Assembly (NCBI RefSeq): GCF_026385475.1
Contig: NZ_JANIDW010000004.1
Span: forward strand, 21,335-85,334
Length of the DNA stretch: 64,000 bases
Source of the DNA: Bombella saccharophila
GTDB taxonomy: Bacteria; Pseudomonadota; Alphaproteobacteria; Acetobacterales; Acetobacteraceae
Direction of reading: 5' to 3'
In this document: positions 17,747 through 26,647 of the stretch, piece by piece
Numbering within the stretch: position 1 is the first letter of the stretch
How the letters are laid out: each line of letters starts with the position of its first letter
Made by a program: the position numbers and the translations under genes
Notes under the pieces: generated by a model
The model's database searches: none
The model's input: only the letters and a program-made list of their open reading frames with translations
What the model was told of the DNA's origin: nothing

Positions 17747-19183
17747 ATGACTACACCCTCCCCTGAGCAAACCACCCCTGAACCGACCTCTACCAGTGAG
17801 GAGGGGTATCAGAAGGACCTAAGCCGGCGGCATGTCCAAATGATCGCCATTGGTGGGGCGATTGGTACAGGCTTGTTCCTTGGGGCAGGCTCGCGCCTTC
17901 AGGTCGCTGGTCCATCTCTGGCCATCACTTATGCTATTTGCGGCCTTTGCGCTTTTATGATCCTCCGCGCTATGGGCGAGCTTGTGATGTACCGCCCAAG
18001 CAGCGGGAGTTTTGTCACCTATGCTCGTGAGTTCCTTGGGGAAGGGGCCGCCTATGCAGCGGGATGGTTCTTCTTCCTCAACTGGGCGATGACGGGCATT
18101 GTCGATATTACCGCCATTGCGCTTTACATCCATTACTGGCCCATTTTTGGGGCCATCCCTCAATGGCTGATTGCCCTCGGTGCACTTGTTGTGGTCGGGG
18201 CGGTAAACCTTACCGGTGTGCGCTATTTTGGTGAGATTGAATTCTGGTTCTCTCTTGTCAAAGTCCTCACCTTAGTCATCTTCCTCACAGTAGGCGGGTA
18301 CATCCTTCTTAGCGGCACCCATGTTGGGCCTTACACACCGGGGGTTCATCTCATCACGCAGTCCGGCGGGTTATTCCCCCATGGGGTTGTCGCCTCATTG
18401 ATGCTCATCCAAGGTGTGATCTTCGCTTATGCCGCAACGGAGCTCATCGGCATTGCTGCTGGGGAGTGCGATAACCCCCGCAAGGTCGTCCCCAATGCTG
18501 TTAACAGCGTCATTTGGCGTATTATTTTCTTCTATGTAGGCTCTGTCACCCTGCTCGTCTGCCTCATGCCTTGGTCGGCCTATCATGGTGGGGAAAGCCC
18601 TTTTGTGACCTTCTTCCACAAGCTTGGCCTACCTGCCTCTGACAGCATCATGAATTTTGTGGTCCTCACGGCAGCTCTTTCCAGCCTTAATTCCGGCTTA
18701 TATTCTACAGGCCGCATTTTACGCGCCTTAGCCCTCGGCGGGTCTGCCCCTAGTGCCATGAGCAAGCTCAACCGTAATGCCGTGCCTTATGTCGGCATTG
18801 GTGTGACGCTCTTTATCTATCTCGTGGGCGTTTTGATGAACTACCTATACCCCACGCAAATCTTTGAGATTGTATTGAGCATCTCCTCTCTTGGTATTTT
18901 GGGTACATGGGCAACCATTCTGCTCTGCCAACTCCGCCTGCATCGGGCCATTAAACGGGGACGGATTGCTGTCACCAGCTTCTCTATGCCCGGTGCCCCT
19001 TATACGGGTTGGCTTACACTTGCCTTCCTCTTGCTCGTGCTGGTGATGATGGCGTTTGATTATCCCTCTGGCACCATCACTGTTGGCTCCATCCCCATTC
19101 TTGCTCTCATCTTCTATGGCGGGTGGGTCTTGCTCAAACGCAACCAAAAGGAAGAGGATGACGAGCCTACTGAAGCGTCTTAA
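17747..19183 (+). CDS. ansP: L-asparagine permease (AnsP-like), APC/AAT family
   Basis: About 478 residues with twelve predicted membrane spans. The sequence after the soluble N-terminus (RRHVQMIAIGGAIGTGLFLG; RPSSGSFVTYAREFLGE; WAMTGIVDITAIALYIHYW; ALSSLNSGLYSTGRILRAL) closely follows the pattern I know for enterobacterial AnsP, more than for other amino acid permeases. It should import L-asparagine with protons. The start is taken as ATG 17747, preceded by AGGA; an upstream TTG at 17732 is in frame. It ends at a strong bidirectional terminator shared with phoU. Confidence 0.85.
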   Translation: MTTPSPEQTTPEPTSTSEEGYQKDLSRRHVQMIAIGGAIGTGLFLGAGSRLQVAGPSLAITYAICGLCAFMILRAMGELVMYRPSSGSFVTYAREFLGEGAAYAAGWFFFLNWAMTGIVDITAIALYIHYWPIFGAIPQWLIALGALVVVGAVNLTGVRYFGEIEFWFSLVKVLTLVIFLTVGGYILLSGTHVGPYTPGVHLITQSGGLFPHGVVASLMLIQGVIFAYAATELIGIAAGECDNPRKVVPNAVNSVIWRIIFFYVGSVTLLVCLMPWSAYHGGESPFVTFFHKLGLPASDSIMNFVVLTAALSSLNSGLYSTGRILRALALGGSAPSAMSKLNRNAVPYVGIGVTLFIYLVGVLMNYLYPTQIFEIVLSISSLGILGTWATILLCQLRLHRAIKRGRIAVTSFSMPGAPYTGWLTLAFLLLVLVMMAFDYPSGTITVGSIPILALIFYGGWVLLKRNQKEEDDEPTEAS

Positions 19184-19202
19184 ATCCTCCTTCATTCTCC
19201 AT

Positions 19203-19244
19203 AAAAAAGGCCCGATAAGCGCAGCAACTTATCGGGCCTTTTTT
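19203..19244. terminator. Bidirectional intrinsic terminator between ansP and phoU
   Basis: Six A, an 11-bp perfect stem (GGCCCGATAAG with CTTATCGGGCC), an 8-nt loop and six T. The A run on one side and T run on the other make it work for both convergent genes. Confidence 0.95.
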
Positions 19245-19260
19245 GTGCTTATAAAGACCT

Positions 19261-19977
19261 TCAAATCTCTCTATTAAGCTTACGCATCGAGTTTTCCCCA
19301 CGCGGCCGCTCTGGTGGTAAATTCTCTCCTGTAACAGAGTAAAAAACACGCTCTGCCATGTTGGTCGCATGGTCACCAATACGCTCCAAATTCTTAGCGA
19401 TGAACAAAAGTTCGGTACATGCGCGAATATTGCGCGCATCTTCCATCATATACGTCACAAGCTCACGGAAGAGAGCGACATAATGCTCATCCACCCCACG
19501 GTCAGCATGCCATACCTCCATCGCCATGTTCGGATCATGCTGGATGACAGCCTCCACCGTGCGGCTTAAATTATCCCGCACAAGACGGCACATACTCCGC
19601 AAGCCAGAGAATGAAATCTGAGCTTCACTTGAGGCCGCCTTGATGGCCTTACGCGCAATGGAAGCCGCATAATCACCAATGCGCTCCAAATCTCCAGTGA
19701 TTTTCAATGCTGCGACAATCTCGCGCAAATCCGCCCCCATAGGGCTCCGCAACGCTAAAAGACGGATCACCAACGTCTCCACATCGCGCTCTAGCTCATC
19801 AACCTCTGGGTCACGACGTGTGGCTTCATCCGCTGCGGCTTCATCATGCTCAGCAATAGCCAATAAGGCGAGGCTAACTTGTTCCTCTACAATATGCCCC
19901 ATCTGCGCTACCATAGCCCGTAGCTGGTCTAACTCCTGCTCGTAGCTTGAGACAATGTGAGAACGCTCATGTGGCAT
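19261..19977 (-). CDS. phoU: Phosphate transport regulator PhoU
   Basis: This 238-residue protein has the two three-helix-bundle repeats of PhoU, with metal-binding-type motifs ERIGDYAASIARKAIKA and ERIGDHATNMAERVFY about 90 residues apart. PhoU links the Pst transporter to the PhoR/PhoB sensor system and limits phosphate uptake. It follows pstB by 20 bp as the last gene of the operon. No phoR or phoB is in the window. Confidence 0.96.
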   Translation of the reverse strand: MPHERSHIVSSYEQELDQLRAMVAQMGHIVEEQVSLALLAIAEHDEAAADEATRRDPEVDELERDVETLVIRLLALRSPMGADLREIVAALKITGDLERIGDYAASIARKAIKAASSEAQISFSGLRSMCRLVRDNLSRTVEAVIQHDPNMAMEVWHADRGVDEHYVALFRELVTYMMEDARNIRACTELLFIAKNLERIGDHATNMAERVFYSVTGENLPPERPRGENSMRKLNREI

Positions 19978-19997
19978 AATCTCTCTCCCTTCCCCGC

Positions 19998-20816
19998 TTA
20001 ACCGAATCGACCGGTAATATAATCCTGCGTCTGTTTCTGACGCGGGTTGGTGAAAATACGGTCCGCCGTATCCATCTCAACCAAGCGGCCTAGATAAAAA
20101 AACGCCACTTGGTCCGCACAACGTGCCGCCTGCTGCATGTTATGCGTTACAACCACGATAGTGAACTCTTCTTTAAGCTCGTCCAACAATTCCTCAATCC
20201 GCGCCGTAGAGATCGGGTCCAAGGCAGAGGTTGGCTCATCTAACAAAAGAACCTCCGGCCGGGTGGCAATACTACGCGCAATGCATAAACGCTGCTGCTG
20301 CCCGCCTGATAACCCCGTTGCTGGTGCATGGAGGCGATCACGCACCTCATTCCACAAGGCCACACGTGTGAGAACATCTTGCACACGCTCATCCATCGCA
20401 GTACGGCTCAATTTTTCATGCAGACGCACACCAAAGGCAATGTTCTCGTAAATCGACATCGGAAAAGGCGTGGGTTTTTGAAAGACCATCCCAATACGCG
20501 CACGCAACATATCAAGACTAATCGAATCGTCTAAGATATTGCGCCCATCAAACATCACCTCCCCCGTTGCCCGTTGGCCGGGATAGAGGTCATACATCTT
20601 GTTAAAAATCCGCAACAAGGTGGATTTTCCGCAGCCGCTAGGGCCTATCATGGCAGTAACGCAACGTGCGGGGAAGTCTAACGAAATATCATGCAAAGCA
20701 TGGTGGGAGCCGTAATAAAAATTAACCCCCCGCACAGCAAGGGCGACCTCCTGAACAGGCTCATCGCCTGATGACCCGGTGAGATGCTCGGTAAATGGCA
20801 TCGAAGCAGACATCAT
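19998..20816 (-). CDS. pstB: Phosphate ABC transporter ATP-binding protein
   Basis: The protein has 272 residues from ATG 20816, which follows an AGGAGAG ribosome-binding site; the frame runs on upstream into pstA. Walker A is GPSGCGKST, the Q-loop region is [20 protein letters not shown], the ABC signature is [14 protein letters not shown], and Walker B is [13 protein letters not shown]. These are PstB-specific forms. It powers inorganic phosphate import through PstC/PstA. Order pstC-pstA-pstB-phoU is standard. Confidence 0.96.
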   Translation of the reverse strand: MMSASMPFTEHLTGSSGDEPVQEVALAVRGVNFYYGSHHALHDISLDFPARCVTAMIGPSGCGKSTLLRIFNKMYDLYPGQRATGEVMFDGRNILDDSISLDMLRARIGMVFQKPTPFPMSIYENIAFGVRLHEKLSRTAMDERVQDVLTRVALWNEVRDRLHAPATGLSGGQQQRLCIARSIATRPEVLLLDEPTSALDPISTARIEELLDELKEEFTIVVVTHNMQQAARCADQVAFFYLGRLVEMDTADRIFTNPRQKQTQDYITGRFG

Positions 20817-20836
20817 GAAACTCTCTCTCCTAGACA

Positions 20837-21721
20837 TCAGTGACGGGATGAAAGCCGCACAGTGATATTGATAAGAAGCACGCCAAAGGTCACCAACAAG
20901 GCCCCCGTCCATGCCAGCTGCACCCAGTCCTCATAAGAGGCCCCAGCATATTGGTAGATAGCTATTGGCAAGCTCGCCATAGGGCGATTCATCGCTGTGG
21001 ACATGGTTTGATTGCCCAAGGATGTAAATAAAAGCGGCGCCGTCTCCCCACCCATCCGCGCAAGTGCGAGAAGAATCCCCGTCAGCACACCCTTCCGCGC
21101 GGAGCGTAAACAAAGGAAGATAATAACACGCCACCGTGCCGCCCCTAAGGCCGCTCCAGCTTCCCTCATCGCTGTAGGGACGAGTCGGAGCATATCTTCT
21201 GTCGTGCGTACAATCAGGGGCAGAGCCAAAACCGCCAAGGCTAATGCCCCTGCTAGGCCAGAGAAATGGCCCATCGGCACGACCAAGAGCTGATAGATGA
21301 ACAAGCCTATCAAAATGGACGGGGCAGACATCAACACATCCGCTACAAACCGCACCCCACTGGCGAAATAATTCCCCTTCCGCCCATATTCGGAGAGGTA
21401 AATCCCACACATCAACCCAACAGGGGCCGCCATCAATAAGGCCAAGCCCGTTTGGATCACGCTGCCGATAATCGCATTGGCTAACCCCCCGCCAGATCCG
21501 GGCGGTCCCATTGTACGCGTCAATGTCGCCCAAGAGAGACCCTCTAGCCCATGGCGTAAGAGCGTCCATAAAATAGACACCAGCACGAGCAACAACACAC
21601 TCCCTGCCGCAACGCTCGCCCCTGTTGCACAATTATTGCATAAACGCCGCCACATAGCCTTACGACTAGGCCGCCAACAATCCCGCGCCATCATAAAGGA
21701 GGTAGACTCTACATTATTCAT
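20837..21721 (-). CDS. pstA: Phosphate ABC transporter permease PstA
   Basis: This 294-residue inner-membrane permease has about six spans and the MetI-like permease loop ([20 protein letters not shown]). The start ATG at 21721 overlaps the pstC stop (ATGA), and a GGGGGAAGC ribosome-binding site lies upstream. The longer frame to 21742 is less likely. It forms the phosphate channel with PstC. Confidence 0.95.
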   Translation of the reverse strand: MNNVESTSFMMARDCWRPSRKAMWRRLCNNCATGASVAAGSVLLLVLVSILWTLLRHGLEGLSWATLTRTMGPPGSGGGLANAIIGSVIQTGLALLMAAPVGLMCGIYLSEYGRKGNYFASGVRFVADVLMSAPSILIGLFIYQLLVVPMGHFSGLAGALALAVLALPLIVRTTEDMLRLVPTAMREAGAALGAARWRVIIFLCLRSARKGVLTGILLALARMGGETAPLLFTSLGNQTMSTAMNRPMASLPIAIYQYAGASYEDWVQLAWTGALLVTFGVLLINITVRLSSRH

Positions 21722-22662
21722 GACCGCTTCCCCCTTAGGCACCGCGCTAATACAAGGCTAACACAGGACAAAACCATCAGGATGAATCCCAACGCCATCA
21801 GTGAGGAAAGCCGCAATGACCCCGCCGGACTTTCTGGGAACTGTAGGGCAATCAAAGAGGCCACCGTACTGCGTGGGGCAAAGAGGGACCAGCCAACACT
21901 CGTGACGTTACCGATGATAAATGTCACGGCCATTGTCTCACCTAAGGCACGGCCCATCCCCAGCACGATCGCACCAATCATCCCATTACGCGACCATGGC
22001 ACGACAATCTTGCGCATCATCTCCCAGCGTGTGGCCCCAAGGCCATAAGCACTCTCCCGCAGCATGGGCGGTACAGCCCCAAACACATCCACCATCACAG
22101 CAGTGATGAAAGGCGCAATCATCATCGCAAGGATAATACCCGCTGTAACAAGCCCCGTCCCCACAGGCGGGCCTGAGAGAATCGGCCCTAATATGGGTGT
22201 ATGGCGAAAATGATGATTTAAAAAAGGCTGAACATCACGCGCGATGAAGGGAACAATCGTCTGGAAGCCCCACATGCCAAAGATGATAGATGGCACAGCC
22301 GCCAAAAGCTGGATGGTTGTCCCAACAATTGAAGCAAAGCGTGAGGAAGCAATATAGACCAACCAAAAAGCCGTCCCAAACGCCATAGGGACGGCAATCA
22401 ACATCGCAATAATAGTACTAACAACGGTGCCCAATAACGGGGCCAAAACCCCATATATATCCTTAACGGGGTTCCATGACGTTCGTGTAAAGAAATCAAG
22501 CCCAAAGGCGGTAAAAGCCTGCCACCCTCCTGTTGCCATCAACAGGATAAGGCCCCCCAGCGATGCTAATACAAGCACCGCACATACCCAAAGCAACCCA
22601 TGGAAAATAGTGTCAAACCCAACTCTATGGTGAGAAGAACGCGTTACGGGCGTCATGCGCAT
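21718..22662 (-). CDS. pstC: Phosphate ABC transporter permease PstC
   Basis: This 314-residue permease has six hydrophobic segments and the permease loop (ESAYGLGATRWEMMRKIVVP). SVGWSLFAPRSTVASLIALQ and FPESPAGS before the last span are typical of PstC. It is the first gene of the operon: the phosphate-binding protein gene pstS, normally upstream, is absent and the next gene is divergent. No convincing Pho box was found in the 167-bp upstream gap. Confidence 0.95.
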   Translation of the reverse strand: MRMTPVTRSSHHRVGFDTIFHGLLWVCAVLVLASLGGLILLMATGGWQAFTAFGLDFFTRTSWNPVKDIYGVLAPLLGTVVSTIIAMLIAVPMAFGTAFWLVYIASSRFASIVGTTIQLLAAVPSIIFGMWGFQTIVPFIARDVQPFLNHHFRHTPILGPILSGPPVGTGLVTAGIILAMMIAPFITAVMVDVFGAVPPMLRESAYGLGATRWEMMRKIVVPWSRNGMIGAIVLGMGRALGETMAVTFIIGNVTSVGWSLFAPRSTVASLIALQFPESPAGSLRLSSLMALGFILMVLSCVSLVLARCLRGKRS

Positions 22663-22913
22663 CTATCTGGAGCCTTGGCCGTTACAACATCGGCAGCTAT
22701 CATCGTGATCATAGCCACCTCTAATTCCGTGCATTAACGCCCCTGCCCACAAAGAACAACCGTCTCTTAAAGCGATTGAAGCACTTTCATTCAGAATGAC
22801 TAGTTTTTTTGTACAGTTCCCTGTAGTTTATGGCAAACTGTCGTCTGTCTGCCACAATTATATTTCACATTGATGACAGACTTTGCTTTTTACGCCTTAA
22901 CGGGGAGGGGTCT

Positions 22914-25412
22914 TTGCCTGTCAGCCAGTTTCAGGGTTATGTTGACGCCATAGACACTCACAGCGGCATTATCCGCGGGTGGGCCATCAACTTACGCAAC
23001 CCGCTCCAACCAGTGCGGTTACATGTCGTTATGGATGGACAGGAGGTCATGCAGGCTCTCTGTGATCTCCCGCGGGAAGATGTCCGCAGCACCTTGCATA
23101 CCCCTAGCGAAAAACTAGGCTTTCAATTCACTCTACCACCTGCCGCTCTTGATGAGCAGCCTCATGAGATCTCACTACGCTTTGCAGATCGCTCCGCTCT
23201 ACCCTTTCCTGATAGGCAAGACCCTAACAAAACGCATGACGTTATCTCCTTCATCCACTCATCGCAGATAGAGTATAGAAGTTGCGTTGACGGCCTCCAT
23301 GAAGGGCTTTTACGTGGTTGGGTTGTAGCCCGCCAACGCCCCAGCGAGCCATGGAGAGGAAATGTCATCATCTCCGTTAAAGCTGATGGGCTCTCACTCG
23401 GCACATTCCGCGCAAACCATTATCGTGGCGATGTGGTCGAAGCCCTCCAATGTGAGCCTAATTGCGGTTTTGAAGTCCCCATCCCTCAGCAGTTCCATGA
23501 TGGCATACCGCATAATTTTAGCGTCACAAGTATCCCCGATAATATCCCCCTAGCGGGCAGCCCCTTAATCACCGCCCTCGTTGATGACCAACTCGCTGCC
23601 AAGTTGGTACAAATTGAAAACACGATTGCCAGTCTCCACACACAACTCACCGCTCTACGCCGAGAGACGCATAACCTCATCCCCAAACGTCCGCTCAACC
23701 TCCAACATTATGACCGTTGGGCGCGCCGTTATTACACCCATCTAAGCGAGCAAACAGCCCTCCAACGGCAAGCTCATCCTTTAAAAGACACCCCCCTTAT
23801 TTCCGTCCTTTGTCCCACATGGCGACCAGATGAAGGCGACTTCCGCGCCGCGGTGGACTCCGTACTCGCACAGACCTACCAACAATGGGAATTGATCATT
23901 GTCGATGATGGCAGTGCATGCCCCCGTACGACAAAGCTTATCCAAGATTATTGCAAAAACGATAAACGTATTCGCTCTGTCGTCCTACCGAAGAATCAAG
24001 GCATTGCCGGGGCTACTAATGCAGCAATCAAAGCTGCGCGCGGGGCGTATATCGCCTTTTTTGATCATGATGACCTCCTCGTCGATGTCGCCTTAGAGCG
24101 CATGGTCCGCGCAGCACTCACAACGGGGGCCAAGCTCCTCTATTGTGATGAAGATAAAATAGATGCAGCTGGCCATTTTTTAGAGCCTAACCTCAAACCG
24201 GATTATGATTATCGCTATCTATTAGGCTGTAATTATATTTGCCATCTCACTGTTATGGAGGCCGAGCTTGTCCGTAAGATCGGCCCGCTAGAAGGGCAGT
24301 ATAATGGCGCGCAAGACCATGACTTCCTTCTGCGTGCGGTGGAGCTCATCCCCCGAGAGGCCATCCATCATGTCCCAGATATTTTGTATCATTGGCGTAA
24401 AACACCTAACTCTACAGCCAGTAATATCGGTAATAAAAGCTACGCTGTAAAAGCAGGCACGGACTGTGTCGCCGCACATCTTCACCGTCGGAAGATCAAA
24501 GCGACTGTATCATCCATTGATCGCCTAAGCCTTTACGCCATCCAATGGCCTTTCCGTAAACAACCCTCTATCAGCATTATCATTCCCTTCCGCGATCAAT
24601 TAGAGATGACGCGTAATTGCGTTGACTCCCTTCTCACCTCACAAAAATATCGTAAATTTGAGATTATCCTTGTTGATAATTTCTCCGTTGAGAAAGCCAC
24701 ACTTTCTTGGCTGGAGAGTATCCAACGCCATAAACAAGTATCCGTCTTACGGGTGGAAGAGCCTTTTAACTACGCACGGCTCAATAACCTTGCCGCGCGT
24801 CAAAGCAAAAGTGATCAACTCCTTTTCCTCAATAACGACGTCATCATCACCCAACCCGACTTCCTGACCCACATGGTCCATGAGACACTCGCCTCCCCAA
24901 CAGTCGGGGCCGTGGGGGCACGGCTTTTATACCCTAACGGGACAATCCAACATGCTGGGGTCGCTGTCGGGCCGGATGTTATTGGGGTGCATGTTCATCG
25001 TCTCCAACCCAATACGGATTTTGGCTATATTGGTCGTATCCGCTTACCCCATGAGGTTACAGCTGTAACCGGGGCGGCTCTCATGGTCCCTCGTACTCTT
25101 TTTGAAGAGCTTGATGGCTTTGATGAAACCTACCTTGCCGTCGCTTATAATGATGTTGACCTTTGTTTAAAAATTCGTGCCAGCGGTCATACCATCATCT
25201 ACTGCGCTATGGCAGAAGCTGTCCATCATGAAAGCTACTCCCGTGGCAGTGATGATCGCCCCGAGCATGAGGCCCGCTTCTTCCACGAAAAACAAGTCAT
25301 GCTTGAACGCTGGAAAGAAAATTTACTCTTTAAAAATGATCCAGCATACCCACATTACTTCAGACAGGACCTGCGGACCTTCTTTGACCTCCGCAACCCA
25401 GAGGATTTATAA
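22914..25412 (+). CDS. Large glycosyltransferase with two GT2 domains
   Basis: The start is placed at TTG 22914 because a strong GGGGAGGGG sequence precedes it; the frame extends to ATG 22830 without its own clear ribosome-binding site. The 832-residue product begins with two related beta-rich modules (GYVDAIDTHSGIIRGWAINL and CVDGLHEGLLRGWVVARQRP). Two family-2 glycosyltransferase domains follow. The first (ISVLCPTWRPDEGDF, later VDDGS and FFDHDDLL) is followed by ISIIIPFRDQLEM with LVDNFS, FLNNDV and YNDVDLCLKIRASG. It probably builds a surface glycan or decorates a surface protein from nucleotide sugars. It is divergent from pstC, and the sugar is unknown. Confidence 0.88.
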   Translation: MPVSQFQGYVDAIDTHSGIIRGWAINLRNPLQPVRLHVVMDGQEVMQALCDLPREDVRSTLHTPSEKLGFQFTLPPAALDEQPHEISLRFADRSALPFPDRQDPNKTHDVISFIHSSQIEYRSCVDGLHEGLLRGWVVARQRPSEPWRGNVIISVKADGLSLGTFRANHYRGDVVEALQCEPNCGFEVPIPQQFHDGIPHNFSVTSIPDNIPLAGSPLITALVDDQLAAKLVQIENTIASLHTQLTALRRETHNLIPKRPLNLQHYDRWARRYYTHLSEQTALQRQAHPLKDTPLISVLCPTWRPDEGDFRAAVDSVLAQTYQQWELIIVDDGSACPRTTKLIQDYCKNDKRIRSVVLPKNQGIAGATNAAIKAARGAYIAFFDHDDLLVDVALERMVRAALTTGAKLLYCDEDKIDAAGHFLEPNLKPDYDYRYLLGCNYICHLTVMEAELVRKIGPLEGQYNGAQDHDFLLRAVELIPREAIHHVPDILYHWRKTPNSTASNIGNKSYAVKAGTDCVAAHLHRRKIKATVSSIDRLSLYAIQWPFRKQPSISIIIPFRDQLEMTRNCVDSLLTSQKYRKFEIILVDNFSVEKATLSWLESIQRHKQVSVLRVEEPFNYARLNNLAARQSKSDQLLFLNNDVIITQPDFLTHMVHETLASPTVGAVGARLLYPNGTIQHAGVAVGPDVIGVHVHRLQPNTDFGYIGRIRLPHEVTAVTGAALMVPRTLFEELDGFDETYLAVAYNDVDLCLKIRASGHTIIYCAMAEAVHHESYSRGSDDRPEHEARFFHEKQVMLERWKENLLFKNDPAYPHYFRQDLRTFFDLRNPEDL

Positions 25413-25515
25413 TCTAAAGGGTATGAGGAAGAAGCCTGGGAGAAGTTCCCGCCCGGTTTCTGAGCGTTCTCCTCCTCTTTTAGGGGGAAACCGACACCAT
25501 ATAAGGAGTGTTACG

Positions 25516-26022
25516 ATGAGCAAGATCAACCACTTTCACACAAGCAACAACACACCAGACAACACAAAGAGCGTCTCTATCGAGACTCTTAATGCCCGTC
25601 TGGCAGACCTAATCGACCTCGCCTTAGTCACCAAGCAAGCCCATTGGAACCTCAAAGGGACAAACTTCATCGGTGTGCATGAAATGCTCGATGGCTTTCG
25701 TAGCGGGCTTGATGGCTTTATCGACACTGCTGCAGAACGTGCTGTGCAGCTCGGCGGTGTTGCTTTGGGGACAGTTCAGGCCGTACATAGCCACACAAAC
25801 TGCGCCCCCTATCCAACAGAAATCTTCACTGTATTGGACCATGTTAAAGCCTTAGCAGAGCGTTATGGTGTTGTTGCCAACAAAATCCGCGATGCCATTA
25901 AGACAACGGCCGAGGCTGGCGATGATGATACAGCTGACCTCTTTACAGAGATCTCCCGCGGCTTGGATAAAAACCTCTGGTTCCTAGAGGCTCACCTCCA
26001 GGCTGAAGCAGGTCCGCGCTAA
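25516..26022 (+). CDS. dps: Dps-family DNA-protecting ferritin
   Basis: The 168-residue protein starts at ATG 25516 after a TAAGGAGTG ribosome-binding site; the frame is open far upstream but only this part is Dps. The ferroxidase signature is complete: KQAHWNLKGTNFIGVHEMLD, with the second-site DGFIDTAAER. Dps forms 12-mers that store iron, detoxify peroxide and coat DNA in stationary phase. It is a single-gene unit closed by the terminators that follow. Confidence 0.95.
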   Translation: MSKINHFHTSNNTPDNTKSVSIETLNARLADLIDLALVTKQAHWNLKGTNFIGVHEMLDGFRSGLDGFIDTAAERAVQLGGVALGTVQAVHSHTNCAPYPTEIFTVLDHVKALAERYGVVANKIRDAIKTTAEAGDDDTADLFTEISRGLDKNLWFLEAHLQAEAGPR

Positions 26023-26040
26023 TAGCCGTACCTCAAAAAA

Positions 26041-26070
26041 AGGGGCCGTTATAACCTGGCCCCTCTTTAT
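26041..26070 (+). terminator. Intrinsic terminator after dps
   Basis: AGGGGCC, a 10-nt loop, GGCCCCT, then a short T-rich stretch (CTTTATT), 20 bp after the dps stop codon. Confidence 0.8.
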
Positions 26071-26071
26071 T

Positions 26072-26110
26072 AAAAAAGGCGTGCTCCCCAACGAGGGACA
26101 CGCCTTTTTT
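26072..26110. terminator. Bidirectional terminator between dps and the leftward glycosylation/secretion cluster
   Basis: Six A, GGCGTG, a bulged TCCC/GGGA inner stem, CACGCC and six T. The symmetric A and T runs let it end both dps transcripts and the leftward operon whose last gene stops at 26122. Confidence 0.88.
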
Positions 26111-26121
26111 ATAAGGTCGTC

Positions 26122-26646
26122 TTAAAGCGATAACGCCAAATGCTGTCGAGCAAAATAGAAGGGATCCTCCTCTAAAACATCCTTTACACGCCGCCCATCT
26201 GCCAACACATCAGTCTCTTGAGCAAGATCAGCAGGCATAAAATCTTTCCGCCACTCACCCACAGCAACATCTTCAGGAAGAAGAGCGGAGGAAGGCTCAG
26301 GCTCTACCAATTGTTCTGGCTGCAAGGGCCCTTCCTCGCCCCCTTGAAAGGGCTCCCCCAAACCCAGACAATCTATAATCGCGCGGAAATCATCATCCGC
26401 TAATCGACCGGGCACAGCACCCCGTTCACGCTGAACAATCCAATCCTTCGTCAGGTCATAAAGCGCATTTCTAATTGGCCTATCCTCATAGGACCCCAGC
26501 TGCATAGCCTGCCAATGAGAATACGCAGCCCCTACCAATTGCGCACAATCTTCCTCTGTTAATTTCTGTGGTGCAGAAGAGGCCGATTTTTTAACAACCC
26601 ATCCACCGGCTAACTTCAACAAAGCCGCTTTATCTATATCGAGCAT
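26122..26646 (-). CDS. Hypothetical protein, last gene of the glycosylation/secretion cluster
   Basis: The 174-residue acidic, soluble-looking protein has no signal peptide or membrane span. I do not recognise the family. The N-terminal half is predicted helical (LTEEDCAQLVGAAYSHWQAM; NALYDLTKDWIVQRERG), the middle is Pro/Glu-rich, and the end is EDPFYFARQHLALSL. Its ATG is one base after the stop of the GT4 gene, so it is surely co-translated and probably works with it. Confidence 0.72.
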   Translation of the reverse strand: MLDIDKAALLKLAGGWVVKKSASSAPQKLTEEDCAQLVGAAYSHWQAMQLGSYEDRPIRNALYDLTKDWIVQRERGAVPGRLADDDFRAIIDCLGLGEPFQGGEEGPLQPEQLVEPEPSSALLPEDVAVGEWRKDFMPADLAQETDVLADGRRVKDVLEEDPFYFARQHLALSL

Positions 26647-26647
26647 C

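Noticed and set aside
22663..22829. Possible Pho box before pstC (CTTTCATTCAGAATGAC)
   Set aside because: Only one half loosely resembles CTGTCAT, and no second direct repeat at the right spacing is present.
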